From: Sipunculus nudus
Lineage: Eukaryota > Annelida > Sipuncula > Golfingiida > Sipunculidae
Assembly: GCA_026874595.1 (NCBI GenBank)
Contig: CM049316.1
Location: 63,221,176-63,285,175 of the forward strand
Reading direction: 5' to 3'
Length of the DNA: 64,000 nt
This document shows positions 40,901 to 55,900 of this stretch, one piece after another. The notes beneath the pieces were generated by a model, which did not search any database, had not been told where the DNA came from, and saw nothing but the letters and a program-made list of their open reading frames with translations. The stretch's first letter is position 1. The number at the start of each line of letters is the position of its first letter. The position numbers were made by a program, and so were the translations under genes.

Positions 40901-43900
40901 CTTCCGAATTCCAAGTTTACATACACGACCGCGCCATGACACATTTAGTTTTGAACGAGAAGTACCGCTTCACGTGAATCAGTGCCACAGTGATGAAAGG
41001 AGGTAATAAATGTAATTATTTTTGTGTAACAACATTTCTTCTTCGATATTAAGCACATATAATACGACTTTATAAGCCTGTGATGCCAAATAATACCAGA
41101 AAGTAAATATTTTGATCCGACCCTTAGAATGGGCGTTCTGTTGTGACTGCCATCATGACTCCAGGCCCTATCAGTTTATTTCCGAAGGCCTGAGTGTCAT
41201 GTTGTCATGGCTAGAAACAAGCGGACCTTTCCTCATTCCAGTTTTACAAATCTATAACCTGATCATTCGCACATTAAATTAAGAATGTTACAGGCATTTT
41301 TCTAACCTTTTTTCATTCGTTTCGTCATTATTCGAGCTTTCATTTCCCCACACACACATAAACACAAATGCGGGTTTTGAGATTATTTATCATTTCCATA
41401 CCGGACATGTGCCATTTCGGCCAGTATAACCGTTTCGTAATATTTCGGCCCGATGTCACATTAACTGCTGGGTCCCAAAATCGTAGTTCCACCCAGACAG
41501 CAAGCTTATAAACACACTTAGCTTACTAAATACAAATCAATACTTACCTAGTAACTTGAACTTGTACGAATAAATGGAATATACGATCCCCAAAAAGTGC
41601 CCAAGTCAAAAGGTACGAATTGTCTACACCGGAAATGAGGCCGAAAACAAAATGGTCCGAAATGCCTCGACGTCATTTTTCGCGCCGAAAGACCGTTCCC
41701 TCATTGGTTAGCACACACCAGGAGTCACCTTGACGTCATTTTGGCGCCAAAAGACCGTTCTCTCATTGGTTAGGTTAGCACACACCAGGAGTCACCTCTG
41801 CATCATCATTTTTGTCCATTCTACACGTGTTGTCCGTCACCACGGACATCCGTGAGATTTGTGGGGTGATTTGCCATATTATCACTGCACCCCAGGGATG
41901 ACAAATGGACACGTTTGAAAGCCATCACTCCTGGGGTGCAGCCCACAAGTGACCACAAATCCCCACAAGTTATATCTGTACGGCCATTTCACCCCACAAG
42001 TGTGTCACAGGGAGAGCGGACGGACAGACAGACGGACGGACGACAGACAATGGACCACGACTATAGCTCAGATGACTTATAGTCAGCTGAGCTAAAAATG
42101 TTAAAGCTATCGACCTTTTTTCCAGTAATATAACTTTAATTAATCAAAATTAAATTGTATACCCAAAATTAGATGAAAATCTTTTAAATTTTCTAAAATA
42201 TTAATAAAAATAAAAAATTGGTACCTAAAATTTTGCCCAACTTTGACCATGGCACGGTTTTTTCCTGTAAGTACTGTGGATTTAATTTTCACAGCATGTT
42301 TTTGTTAGCATTTCAACTGTTAACACCAAAAATTTGAAACCAGTTGATCAAAAACTGTAGATTTTAATAAGTTTTCAAGCACCATGTAACATATTGTTTA
42401 CATCAAGCTAGTGTTATGCAGTTTGCAAGAGCTCAGCTCCCCAGCTTCAGCTCTTAGTTCCTTAAATTCGGCATACAGTTAGATGTCTCCAAAATCCCCT
42501 ACCATGCCAAGAATTTGGTCACTAGGACTTAATACCTTTGAGATATTAATGAAAAACTTCATTTTTCCATTTAAAACCCATTGTTACACTTCAAGACTGC
42601 CTAATATCAAAACCACTGATCTGACTTTAATCATAAATAATATACATATTTTTCATTCTCTATGCACATGCCAGAATGATGTCAGTATTGCGTAATTGTT
42701 TTAAGTTATGGGCCCAAACATAATGCACTTTGTAAAAAATCAAGAAATATATTTACTCCCTTAACAAGGGCATTGCTGAAGCTAGAGATTTTTTTGTCAG
42801 GGATGTAACATTATTTAATCAAGATTCAATTGAATACCCAAAATTAGTTTTGAATTTTTCAAATTTTATAAGTTATTAGTATAAATATAAAATTAGTACC
42901 TTAAATTTTGCCCAACTGTGACCATGGCACGTCTGTGTCCTGTGAGCACTGTTGATATAATTTTCAAATCATGCACACATTAGGATTTATGCTTTTTAGT
43001 TTAGAAAGCTGAAAGAAATTGGCCAAAAATTGTAGCTTTTATTAATGTTTTTTATGAGACCCTGTCAGACTTTGGCTCTCTCCAGCCCCTCTTGAGTCAC
43101 CTGTATGTTGACCTTGTTGACCTTTCATCAAATTATGCACGCTTGAGGCGAGGCATACAGGAATCCAGGCAGCTTATGGCCAGCCACAGTTGATCCAGGT
43201 GTCCAACCCAACTCATCTAGTAGTTTTTACCAATAACATAACAATGAACAATAAATTAATAAATTTTTATTGGTTTTTAATAACAAATTAAAGAAAAATA
43301 GAAAAGGAATTTGTTAGTTTATAATAACAGGAAATTAACTTGCAGTTACTGATGATATAAGAATCTTGTATCGATGGGTAGAATGTCACGTATTCCAAAT
43401 AACACCATGCAGTCACCTATGGTATTTTTCAGTTCAATTTCAATGATAAAGAAGTAAATCATATTATTCATTACTAATCATTAGGGATCATATGAAGGAA
43501 ATTAATGATAGACAAAGATGCAGTTGATAATATTAATCTAGATTCCTACTGTGTCTAGTGTGTACATTGATGTGAAATTAGTCCAAAATGAATTTTTTAC
43601 AGTTATTTTTTAATATAAATAAAAGCCATAAAACCAGGTACTTATGATCATTATTTAAATGTGTGAATTTTGTATATTCTGGATTTTCAACATCATTGGT
43701 TGGTGAAACTGAATAAATACCAGACATGGTGCGAATACTTTGTAGTTGTATTTAAATACGAATATGATTATGTACTCCATTATAAAATTTCTTGCATAAA
43801 GAATAGGAATTCAGGTAAAAAGGAAAGTATATGAATACTCGTGCAAATACTTTCAAAATGTATTCATGAATGCATTCATGAATATATTCTTTAATATTAT

Positions 43901-46900
43901 TTTAATAATCATATCAGTTATATTTCATTTTAAAAAATCATATGATTCTCTTATTATTTTTTATAAAAATTATATTTGGGACAATATTTGTAATTTTTTT
44001 AAATAAATAGTTAAACTCTTATATTATATGTTCTGCTTATAAGTTATACGGCCAAGTCAAAATCTGTGTGACAGTAGTACTCCATTTGTTAATAAAATAA
44101 ATGAAATCAATCCTCTTCCCTGTCTCCAAAGGTACTATCAAAATCGTACATAAGCTAAACAACAACAACTCATAATACAGCTTATATTTATTACCACACA
44201 AAACCAGCATGTGCCTCATTTCTAAATAATATTTTTTTATCATATATAACAGCTGAGCGTCGTGACCCATAGGTCCCTTGTTTCCTGTTTGTCAACAGAG
44301 CTGAGTTAAAAACATGTTGTTGATAAACAGTTCATACATCCATCATGGAGGCATTTATAAGAAGTTTTTATAACCAGAATTACCCTTAGATCCTTAATAT
44401 ATACTCGGAGGAAGCCAGAAATCACATAAATCCCTTTTCAAAAGGTAGGTCAATGGGCACCTTTAAACTATAGTCTGTATCTGTCCAGAGTGACAGATCC
44501 TGTAGGAATAATTTTGCCTTGTCAAAGGTATGTGCTTATGCAGAGTGCTGCCCAAGTTGATACTAGAATGTATTACTCACAGTCTGCCTGTTCTCCAGCT
44601 CCAGTTTCCTGACACCATTAAGGACTTTGTGTCCCACAGTCCCTGCCACACAGTACCCCGGCATGATGACCTGAAACACACACAATGGTTGTACACAATG
44701 ATGACAAAATGAAGTATGTAATATATATATATATAAATGAATATATGTATCTCTCGCAGATCCCCATTTTATGGCCAAATGACTATTTATTGGCAAACCC
44801 TGAGTTTGTTAGGCACCTTTAGGGTAATAAAATATGACTTTAAACAATATATGTACCTCAGCTGCGTTACTGAAATATTATGCAATGGTTTTTGTTTCAT
44901 CCCAGTTTTAAGAATATGCCTCAATGCTTCATTGCAGAATTTTTTGTGGAATTGTTCAATCAGTTTGTGAAAATAATGTCAAATTCAATGGGTATCTGAC
45001 TGTGGATCAGAATGTACTTAATAAATCACAATGTATCCTGGTAATACTGGTCATAAAATAACTTTTGTGATTACACACAAAGACCCATTTTACCTGAAAT
45101 TAGGTCACTGCAGCCTATATGTGAGCTATGGGGCAAAAATCATAGACAATTGCATCATTGCTTAAAATTAATTTCTCAAAGGAATGAGATGGTGGTGACC
45201 CAGTTTCAGGTTTGGTAGAACTTTGGGACATACAACTGTATGTTGAATTTTGGATTCATAGGTCAAATGGTTTCAAAACAAGCCTTGTTAATGGACGTCT
45301 AGCCAGACAGAAGGACAGACAGTCGGCCAGTACAATGGACCATCACTATAGCTCAGATGCCTTAAAGTCAGCTGAGCTAATTAGTGGTGCCACCAGTATT
45401 TTTTCTAGGTTTCACTCTGTTTTGTTTCAATCATCTGGGGTAAAAATTCAGCATAAATAATTTTAAAGATGTGAATCCTTACCATGTTATTTTCATTTGG
45501 TGCCCATTTCTTGAAGAGCTGGAGTGATAGACCAGCGTGAAGCATGCCTGGAGTTGCAAACACAACCATTGGCCCAGGGTTCTCAGCATACGCCTTCTCA
45601 AAAGGCTGCAGTCAAATAATCATGGCATTAGATAAACATTATCATAATGTCATAAATAATATCAATTTTAGAATTTAATTTTCCAAATTCTACATTTGGT
45701 CAGCTACTCAAATTATGTACATTTTACACATTTAGCTGCATCATTTTATAATGCTCCAATGGTAAGTTACTATGCATTTTTCTTCAGTGACTTAAAAGTG
45801 TAAAATCATAATAATCTGCTAATAATTATGTTTTTGCATAATACAGTTTTTAGTCTCCAATGAAGCTAATGATCTGTTGAGTGAATGATCATTATATAGT
45901 AATGAATGAAATTATATACCAATTCAAAAACAAGAGCACTGCAAATGGTACATAATATGCAAGTAAAATATCTTGTGACCTCTGACCTTTTAAATATGTG
46001 AGAATTTTACTGAAAATATAATTCAGGTGAGAAACTCTACTGGTTAATTTCATGAAAATCCATCAGATTTTTGATAAGTCATCAGGACCACCAAAGTCTG
46101 GTGACCTCATTAAATATGCATCAATTTTGCATATTAAATATCCATCATATTCCTGGTATGTTATTGTGGTGACACCACAAAGTAGCCTAGTGAACTTTGA
46201 CCTAATAAAACTGAACTCAGGTGAGATAATCTATTGGTAAGTAGTCAAGGTGACTTTTGTGAAAAGCCATCAAAGCCCTGGTGAGTTATCAAAACAACAA
46301 ATGTGAACGGACAGACAGACAGATGGACGAACCATAATGGGTATACCATAATATGTGCATTCATAGACATGCATATAATAAATAATTTTGGATATGCAAT
46401 AATCACATAAACAATGCTTTTCTTTCATCCAAGATGGCAAGATAGAGATAATTAATACTATAGGCCAGTTCAAAGAAAGTAGTCTGGAGGTAGTGAGTTA
46501 AATATGAACCAGTGTACCTTAATATGTTTGAACTCAAACATGTTTCTCTGGACAAACGTCTTCCTGATCTTCTGATTGGTCCAGGTGATGAAGAGCTTGT
46601 AGTAATGATTTGCCTAAAACAACCAATGTAGATATAAACTTTAAATAACAAGAAATCTGCACTCTAAGGAATGCAAGCCTCCACCATATTTGGGGGGGGG
46701 GGGGGGGGTCCCTATTATTGGATTCTTCTAAAACCAAGTTTGCATTCACTTATTCAGGTCATATTCCCAGGTTCATTCATACACAAGTGACTAAATTTGT
46801 GGATATTCTTAAATAACATTCCTGAAACCAGATCATAAGCCAGATCCAAACTAATACCTTACAGGTTTTTCATTGGCCCGTTCCTGAAATGCCCTGAAAA

Positions 46901-49900
46901 TTTCTTGAGATTCTGATTGTGTGAGTGATTGTGTGAGTTATATTGTGAATTAGCACACACAAACACAAATACACAAGAACAGGGATGCAAGCATACCCCC
47001 TGGCAGAGGCAAATATAAAACATAACGTTTAATACATCTTTCCTATTAATCACCAAAGATATTACGGTATTCTGCTATAGGCACTTTCCACTAAATGAAA
47101 GTTAAGTTAAATGGCAGTAGGTGTTGTTTTATTATAAAGCCCCTTGAATTTAGGTTTTAAAAATATAAGCCTTGGACTGATATAAAAGTAAGCTTTTGAT
47201 AATACCCAAGACAGAACCTTTGTGGCTAGTTAGTGGTTAATCAACCAAGACACCTAGCTCAGCAGCTGACCAGGTTCAGGATACATTATGACATTTTCTG
47301 GAACTGCCATTGCAAATCTTAGCATAAGTGTATTCTTCATTCATTGAAATTAAACATGGCAATTTCTTTCATTAGATTTTCACTAAATTTGTGTTTTGGC
47401 AGATGAAAACATTATTTTTCTTACATCTTACATGTTGCATATTTTTTAAATAAACCATATGTACAGAGACTAACAAGAAGTGGCACATGGTTTCTCTTAG
47501 TCTTACCTTTTCTGTGAGTCCTACAGAGAAGTAAATAGGGACCTTGAGGTTCATCCTGTCCCAGTAAGTCTCCAGCAGAATACACAGCTCCTGTGCTCTC
47601 CCCAGAGCAAACACTGGTATCAAAACCTACAAAATCAAGGTAATAGGGCTGAAATACACTCAGTATGTGGTGGTTATATGCTGCGGTCATTCTGCATATC
47701 TTCTCTGCTTTTTGTTTAACAAACTTTTCTTGGTTTTACTTGAGCAGGTAAGTGTGATTCGGTGTTTGCGTATACTGTTATGAACTCTATTTAATTAATG
47801 AGATTACTGAATTAACAGAGGTTACAATTGTTGCATAGCAAAATGTGAGACAAACTCAAGAAAACTTGGAATACTAAATCTAATGAGATCTCTACTTTAA
47901 GTTATGATAACACTGATTGAATGAGGAATAATCATTAAAGGAGCCTATTCTGATATCTGACATTTATTAACCAAAGTAATCCCTTGAACCTTTTATAACT
48001 AGATGTGTCGGTACGACACGAATGCCCCGCCTGGGGCAAATTAGAAACATTTGTTAAATTTTGTAAAATTTTTTGAAGTTCAGGAGGTTATGTATGGTCA
48101 AAAGTAGGTCAAGAAGGGCAAAATGCCAACTCGATCTGTAACGGGTCATTATCAAGGAACACACCAAAAATCAGGCCAGTATGCAGGCATTGTGAAAAAA
48201 AGTCCATACATGTGCATTTTTCATAAAAAATTCTGTCTTTCATGAATTTTCTATGTTAAGGATCTGTCATATGGTCAAAAATAGGTTAACTGGGACGAAA
48301 TGCGAACTCGACCTGTAAGTGGTCATTATGCACCCAAAGACCAAACATTGGGCCAGTATCTGTAAGCATTGCATTGCGAAACTAGAATATTAGCAAAAGC
48401 TGGTAATCAGTTATAAATTTAAATTGGAGAGGTATGTACCATGTTTTATAACAATCCACCAAATGCTTCCTGAGAAATATCCCCCTAAGTTTTTTTTCTA
48501 TACTAAGCTCTGTGACCTTGAAAAGTAGGTCAAGACCACCCATCTTTGAACCTGACCAAGATTTTGTAAATTTGATGCAAAAGCACTGAAGTAATGAAGT
48601 TCCTTAGTTGAATACCTTTGGAGATATCCTGCACAAAGGCCGAAATTAAAAAATCCGATAAAATTTCATTAAAAAAGCAGAAATTGCAGGTGACGCCACC
48701 AAAATTGTGCAGCACGTACAGACCATCAGTCCCAATGATCATAGTAAGTTTTGTGAAAATCCACACAATGGTTCCTGAGATATAAGCTTGTGAGTGTTTT
48801 TCTATAATCAGCTCTAAAATGTAGAAAAATGGGTCAAGGTCACCCATCTTCGAACTTGACCGAGATTTAATCGATATACATCTTCACTGATGAAATAAAA
48901 TTCCAACGGTGAATCCTTTAAGAGATATCCCGCTCACAAGGTAAAAGTTAACAGACGCGGCACGGACGGACAGATGGACAGACGGACACCCTATAGACAG
49001 ATGGACGGATAGACGGACAGCTTGGGTAACAACAATAGCCCATCAGCCTATGAGCTGAGGGCTAAAAACTGCTGTACATGTACATTTGTCATGAAAATTT
49101 ATATTTTTCATGAAATTTTCTATTTTTAGGAGCCGTAAAACAATCAAAAGTAGGTCAACCGGGACGAAACACGAACTCGATCTGTAACTGGTCATTATCT
49201 GCATACACACCAAAATTCAGGCCAATATCTGCAGGCATTGCGAAAAAAAGTCCATACATGTGTATTTGACATGAAAATTTCTATTTTTCATGAAATTGTC
49301 TAAGTTAAGGAGCCGTAAAACGGTCAAAAGTAGGTCAACCCGGACTAAACGCGAACTCGACCTGTAACTGGTCATTATTTGCCCACACACCAAAAATCAG
49401 GCCTTTATCTGCAGGCATTGCGAAAAAAAGTCCGTACAACTGTTTGATTTCGGAAGGACGGAAGGACGGAATGACGGACATGGGTAAAACTATATGCCCC
49501 GGCCACTTTGTGGCGGGGGCATAAAAATAGGCCTGAATATGCTCATCCCACTAGAAACAGGCTGCTTGTTTTGTTTGTATTCATGTGTTTATATCATGTT
49601 GGGGGGGGGGGGCTTGCTAATATAATCCAAACACACTTGAACAAGAACATCTGGTGGCAAGTCAGATGAGTTTTGCAAGGGCATTTTGCAACTGGTGACG
49701 TTTCATCTTCCACACATAAGCAACTTACCACCTGACCTTACATGGTTTTTCTGTTTGTCAACATTGCTGTATTTACTGAAAGCTGGTTGATAAGCAAGCT
49801 AATACATCCATCACAAGAGGCTTTATATGGCCTCATCTTAAAAGGAGTTACCTAGAGTTAATTTATATGTCTACATGCAGAGTGAGCCAGAAATAACATT

Positions 49901-52900
49901 AATATCTAAAGAAAAGGGAGGTAAATAGCTAGCTTTAAATTTATTCATACACATTTAAGGTCATGTTAACCAAAAGTAACAGACCTTCCCTCCTTTTTCC
50001 ACACACTCATGCACTTTCTTCAGGAAGTCTCTCTCTCGGCACCTCTTCGAGTCTCGGATGGTTGTGGCATAGGTTGATTCGGTAATCAGGAGGTCTGGTC
50101 TACACTTGTCAATCCAGGCAGCTCCAAGGTGTCTGTCTGGTGTCATGTTGTAGTCTCCCTGTTAAATTTTTTTTTTTTAATTTTGTCAAAGGTAACAGCC
50201 TTTGTTCTTTTTAATGCTAGCTCAACTGAGTATGTACATCTGCAGAATTTCATTACAGTTTGGACTACATGACAGGGCAATCTTCCTCTCAATTTTTAAC
50301 TTGGTTTTAACCAGCCCCAGAAAAAACTGCACCTGTAGGTCCTAGATGTGTAATACCACCACGGAACCCCTGCAAGGCACATTTGTTTTTGAGGGGCATG
50401 GACTTCCAATGAAGCCTGCAGAGTGTCCCCCTGGCTCAGGACTGATCATGAAAAACCTCACTGCCTAGGGTGAGATTCAGACTTTAAAGAAAGAGTCCTG
50501 TGCTCAACCCCAAGACAACAAACTGGTTAATAAAATGGTTAATGAAGGTTAAAAAGGTAACAAGGCCTACAGGCCTAATGCGAACCTGTGCAATGGTTTA
50601 TACATAAGGTATAATGCTTCAATGCTGGGCCATTACTTTTCAAGTAGGCCTACATGTCTTGTATATGACGAAGGTATCAGAGAGGTATACATATGCCCTA
50701 TTTCAGGCTGATATCCCCTCCTGAGAAATAAGCAAGGACATACACTGTGCAAAAATTATTGTAGGTGGCGCAACCAGTCTTTTGTATGACAAAGCTTTAC
50801 GATATGTATAAATTTGTCCAATTTCAGGCTGATATATCAAATTGCTCTGGAAAAATATGCAGGCACATACACTGTGCAAAAGTCATTGTAGGTGGGGACA
50901 CCTGTCTTGTGAATGAGAAAGCAATCAAAGACCCATAGACAGGTCAAAATATCAGGCCAATACATCAAACTCTCGAGTTTGATGCACTGAGCTGACCAAG
51001 CTTAGGTGAGAAAGGCAGTTGCCCTGAGTGAACTGTGAACAATTGCTGGCTCAAGCTACTGGACTGAGTTAACTCTTGACCTGCACCTGGCTAGACTGAG
51101 TGAACTTTTGACCTGTACCTGGCTGCACTGAGTGAACTCTTGACCTGTTGAATAAACTGACACAGTTGGCAGTCTGCCAAAGCTATAAATAGATCTAGGC
51201 TGAACTTTGGTGCCAAATCTGATGCAGTGGCCAGTCTGCCAAAGCTATAAATAGATCCAGGCTGACCTTTAGCCTGTTTCAAAATCTGGAATAGTTGGCA
51301 ATCTGCCAAGTTATTTAACCTGAAATCTAGTGGCATGATGTTATAGATACTGATTAACTGGTGCAAGGCTAGTTGTAACTGCTTCACACAGCTAACATAT
51401 ATGGTAAAATGGCTCAATTCAATCTCCATAATTCAGCCAAAAATTATTCATGTGGAACCATTGAAGACAATTATTATAAGAAATATTGTGGGGATTATTC
51501 TTGTAAAATATTAAACAAATTGGCTCCAGTGGCGTTAGTCGAAAAACGTTTTGCAGGTTTATCACTCATATAGGAAGATACAGCAAACTGGCTAAGTTAA
51601 GCTTCCCATAACTCAGCCAAAGAGCACTGAACCAAAACCATTTGAACAAATTTGAATTATCAACATCTGAGAATAAATAAAGTGTGAGATTTAAGAATTT
51701 GGCCCAGTGGTTTTTGAGAAGAAGATCTTTGTAGCCACTGAGCTAAAATGGGCTGTTATGGCATATGACTAAATTCAGCATAACTCAGCCAAAAGTCACT
51801 AAACAGAGACCATTTGAACAAACTTCAGAAAGCACTACCCTAGGACCATGTCTGTGCGATATTAAACAATTTGGCCATATGGTTTCAGAGCAGGTTCGCT
51901 AAAAGATATAGGTTGAGTTTATGGTCTGAAATTAAGATAAAAATATACAAAGCGTCCGAACTAAATTTTCCCCTTGATCTTCTTTCATTTAGATCAGCTT
52001 AGTTATTTTAAGAAAAAATCTAGCAAATACATTTTTTTCATTTTACACTGATTTTATTGACATATTTCTACACAATAATCTTCGCATATCAGGTGTCTAC
52101 ACTTTACAATTGAGAAAAAAAGTACGAGGCATTACTAATTTTTTAATACTTACAGTATAAACCACAGACTGTGTGCCGACTCTGATATGGAACATGGCTG
52201 CTCCCAGGACATGACCCGCGTAATAAGCCTTGATTTCCATATCATCAGTCACCTGCATAGACAGAAAGCAAACAAGAGACCTATGGGTCATGATGCTCAG
52301 CTGACAGAAACATTATCTCACACTTCCCCAGTGGTCCTTTCTACTTGAAATTTATCTCTTCTGTTGGATGAAGTGGGATGGCCAGGACTACTTGTCTTAA
52401 CTGTCAAACTTTAAAATCAAAATTTGCAACATTTCAAGGAAACACCTTCTGTTTACATTTCCTATGCGCACGCTTACAATATATTACTTTTTCTGTAAAG
52501 TCACTACTACAGTAACATTCATATTTATGTAATTTGCTTTGAAACAATTCTTATATAACATACTTGGACAGACTACACTGTCCTCTTCAATGCATTTATA
52601 CCTATGCCAATGGTGTATGTGCATTGTGGGTGTCAGATTTTGACTCGAACAATACCTAAACAGCAAAGTCGTACTCTTGTGAGTATGAGTCTGCTCAGTG
52701 TGACATTATCTTTATTCTGAAAAATCTAAGGTGAGGATATATATAACAAAGTTACTTAATATGTAGAAAAGATATTTAACATTATTTTGACTTTGGTTAG
52801 AGAGATTAATGTTTTTCATTCTGTCTGTAAGAGTTACAAACAGCCTACCTAATAACTTGCCAGTCTGCCCAAGGGAAGGCATGTAACAACAATTATAACC

Positions 52901-55900
52901 TAGCATTATACAGTGTGTAAACAAAGCTACACAATTTCAAAATCAAGCAAATTGCTTAAAACAATCAACTTTACATGACTCGTCATGCTTCAAGGACAGC
53001 TTTGTCGAAGGTTATAAAGGTAAACCAAATAGCACATGTAGGTGTTAAATGCATTTCATCCAGAACAGAGACTGGGCCCTGATGTGATAGGCTGGTGCAA
53101 GTGTCACATCACAGGCAAAATTTTTAAATGACTTAAGTCTAGAAATACATGTTGTTCTTATTCTTTCTTGGAGAATTACGGGCTTACAGTGTCAGAAATA
53201 CTAATCTTTTGATGAGATCTAGAATTTTCAGTCACCCTGGTTTTCCCTGTGGGTGACATCACTGCCAAGTTGTTTTTTCCTCCAGGAATTATGATCAGTT
53301 TATAAAATTTTTATTAATATATTTTATTCATAGGCAAGTGTGCTCTGTGATTATATAATGAAACTTGGTGTATGTTTGCTCGACCTTGTGGCAGGGTCCT
53401 GATGTGATGGGTATGCTGCTATCTGGTGGCAAAAGAAGAAACAAACCTGTCAATCACTGAACTGGCACACTTGCGTAATTTGTATAAATATCCTGTTTGG
53501 AAACTTTAAGGGTATGCATGCATGTGATTTTTCATCAACTCCTGGTGAATCAGACACACAGGGGTAAAACTGTCTGCTATGAAAGCCCTGCTGTGCATGG
53601 ATGAACACAAAATATGTGAAGACCCATGCCCACTTCTGGTTAGTGTAATAATAATTCACTTGTTTGGAGAATGGATGGACCTGAGTTTACTTATGTAATT
53701 TACCTGAACAGTCTGATGAAGATTCACTGCCACAACTTTCTTCATGCAGTTCTTTATCATGTCAGATGTGAAGAAGTTTGTCTCACCCTTTTTCTCCACA
53801 GTGATCTTGCGAAAATCTTCCTGTTTGTGACAAAATATTACACAACAGTAAATTATCCATATTTTCACCAAGTACAGTAGTGGTGTCATTTATCTAAACC
53901 CCATTTACCTGAAAAAATGGTTAATTTGAAATTGAAAACCGATTTTGATCTGAAATCCAAACAATGAAAAAATATTCAACAATTAAATTCTGATTTTCCA
54001 GGGTCAATTAACAATAATTTAAATGTATTTTTCATAATAAATTGATTAAACTGATGGAAGGTTACAAACATGCTGTTGCAACATTTATATTGAACTTACA
54101 GCATTAAATCTTGTCAGTCCATCTCAGGTAAACTCTGTTGGCAGCAGGTTGGCAATCATAGTGAATTGTTTGGTATCATTTATCAGAACAATCATTTATC
54201 TGAACAAAAACCCTGTCCCCGGAGCCTTTCAGATAAATGACACTCTACAGTATCAGCATGCTATTATGTATCAAATCTCACTAAATCACTATAAGATCAC
54301 ACATACAGACTTCAGATATATTTCTATAATTTCAGGGGAAAACATAATCCTGTTGCAGTCCATAAATTGTATCAAACACTTCATTGCAATTCAAATAAAC
54401 TGAGCATATGAAGCTAGAAAAATTTACCTTGATACAGAGTGTGCCAGTAAGCAAAGACTGTTGTTATAAATAGAAGGAACCAGGATGCTATTTATAATAA
54501 GACTTTAAGACTGATATATCATACTCAAATTTCTATATATTTTTTTTATTTTTGGTTGTCTTGTTTTATCAAATAATAACTGCAAACAAGACCCAGAGAT
54601 ATTACTTTTACTGTGGGCAAAAGAAAACTTAACAAAATTAAAACTTACCAATAAAATAGGACAGATGGCTTTTGTTGGGTGTGTCATATAGATGGGTCCA
54701 TCAAATCCAACCATCTCTGACATGTAGGGCAGGGCTCCACAATGGTCAAGGTGAAAATGACTGAAAAAATAGATTAACAGTTTGCAAATTAATCAGAAAT
54801 GAGATGAAAAAATATTCTTTTCCTGTTAGAGAAATAAGAAAGATGGAACAGAAAGTAGTATATGGGATAAAAACTGAAGGTCCATAACACAATTGATTAA
54901 TAATCCATCATTTGTTTTTCTTTCTATCACTGAACATGATTTAACAACCAAATCCAACCACCAGTATTTACCAACCTAATGTTTACCTGCTCAGTATTTA
55001 CCCACCTGTATTTATTATTTACCCAACTGGTATTTACCAGTCAACATTAAATAGCAGGGTTGTTCACCAGTGCACCATGACATTGAGATACAAAATCAAA
55101 TACTGTATCAGTATTGTCAGAAGTCTCTGTATTGATATATTGATAAGATATGACCATCCAACAGGAAGTATGACAATTAAATGGCAACATCAGGGATTTA
55201 ATAATAGTCACCTTGAGCCCAGTGAATGTAAGGAAATACACCATTGGCCAGAATTCAATAAATCAGCATCTGATTGGCTAATCACTGAAAGATCAATTAA
55301 CTGAAGGGTCTTGTTCATTTTTCATCATTCAAGAAGTAGTTCACCTACCTGATGATGACACACTCCAGGTGCTCCGTCAGTGATCCGTCCCTGTTGATGT
55401 AACTAAAGTCAGGAAATCTTCTCTGTTGGAGAGAAGAAAATTCCCATTATGTGACACTCAAGTAATTTCAGAATGCTTAACAATAGCAGAGATATGAGAA
55501 ATCTTCAACAAATATTGACATATAAATTGTGATGTGTTATATGATTTGTATGTTTAATGAGAAATATTATGAAATTTTATCAAATATTTAAGATTAAACC
55601 TTGGAAAGAACATATCAAAATCGTCTTAAAATGTATTAATTAATTATACCTTAAAACCCACAAGCAGCCAATTCTGATAAAATAAGAATGCTTATAATGG
55701 CTATCCTTAGGTTTAAGGACTGACACTAGCATATCTGAGAATTTGTAAACCAAATATTTGATAATGACAAATAAAGGAAACTCTTATTTTACTGAAGGAA
55801 ATTTGTTAATATTATAATAATAAATTCAATAAATAATGACTCTGATTCATTGTTCAAAGAAATCATCAATTTAACCTAGCACTCTTTTTGCCCTCTAACA

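Larger units (their letters stand above)
24912..44580. other. INTS11 intron 12 (19.7 kb) hosting a nested gene
   Basis: By far the longest intron. Contains the 309-aa nested gene, family S repeats, a tandem satellite element, an AC-rich minisatellite, a degenerate endonuclease remnant and the right arm of the inverted pair. 38700-41900 is AT-rich with a poly-C run (39884-39897) and a (TA)n tract (40450-40471); no gene seen there. Confidence 0.7.
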
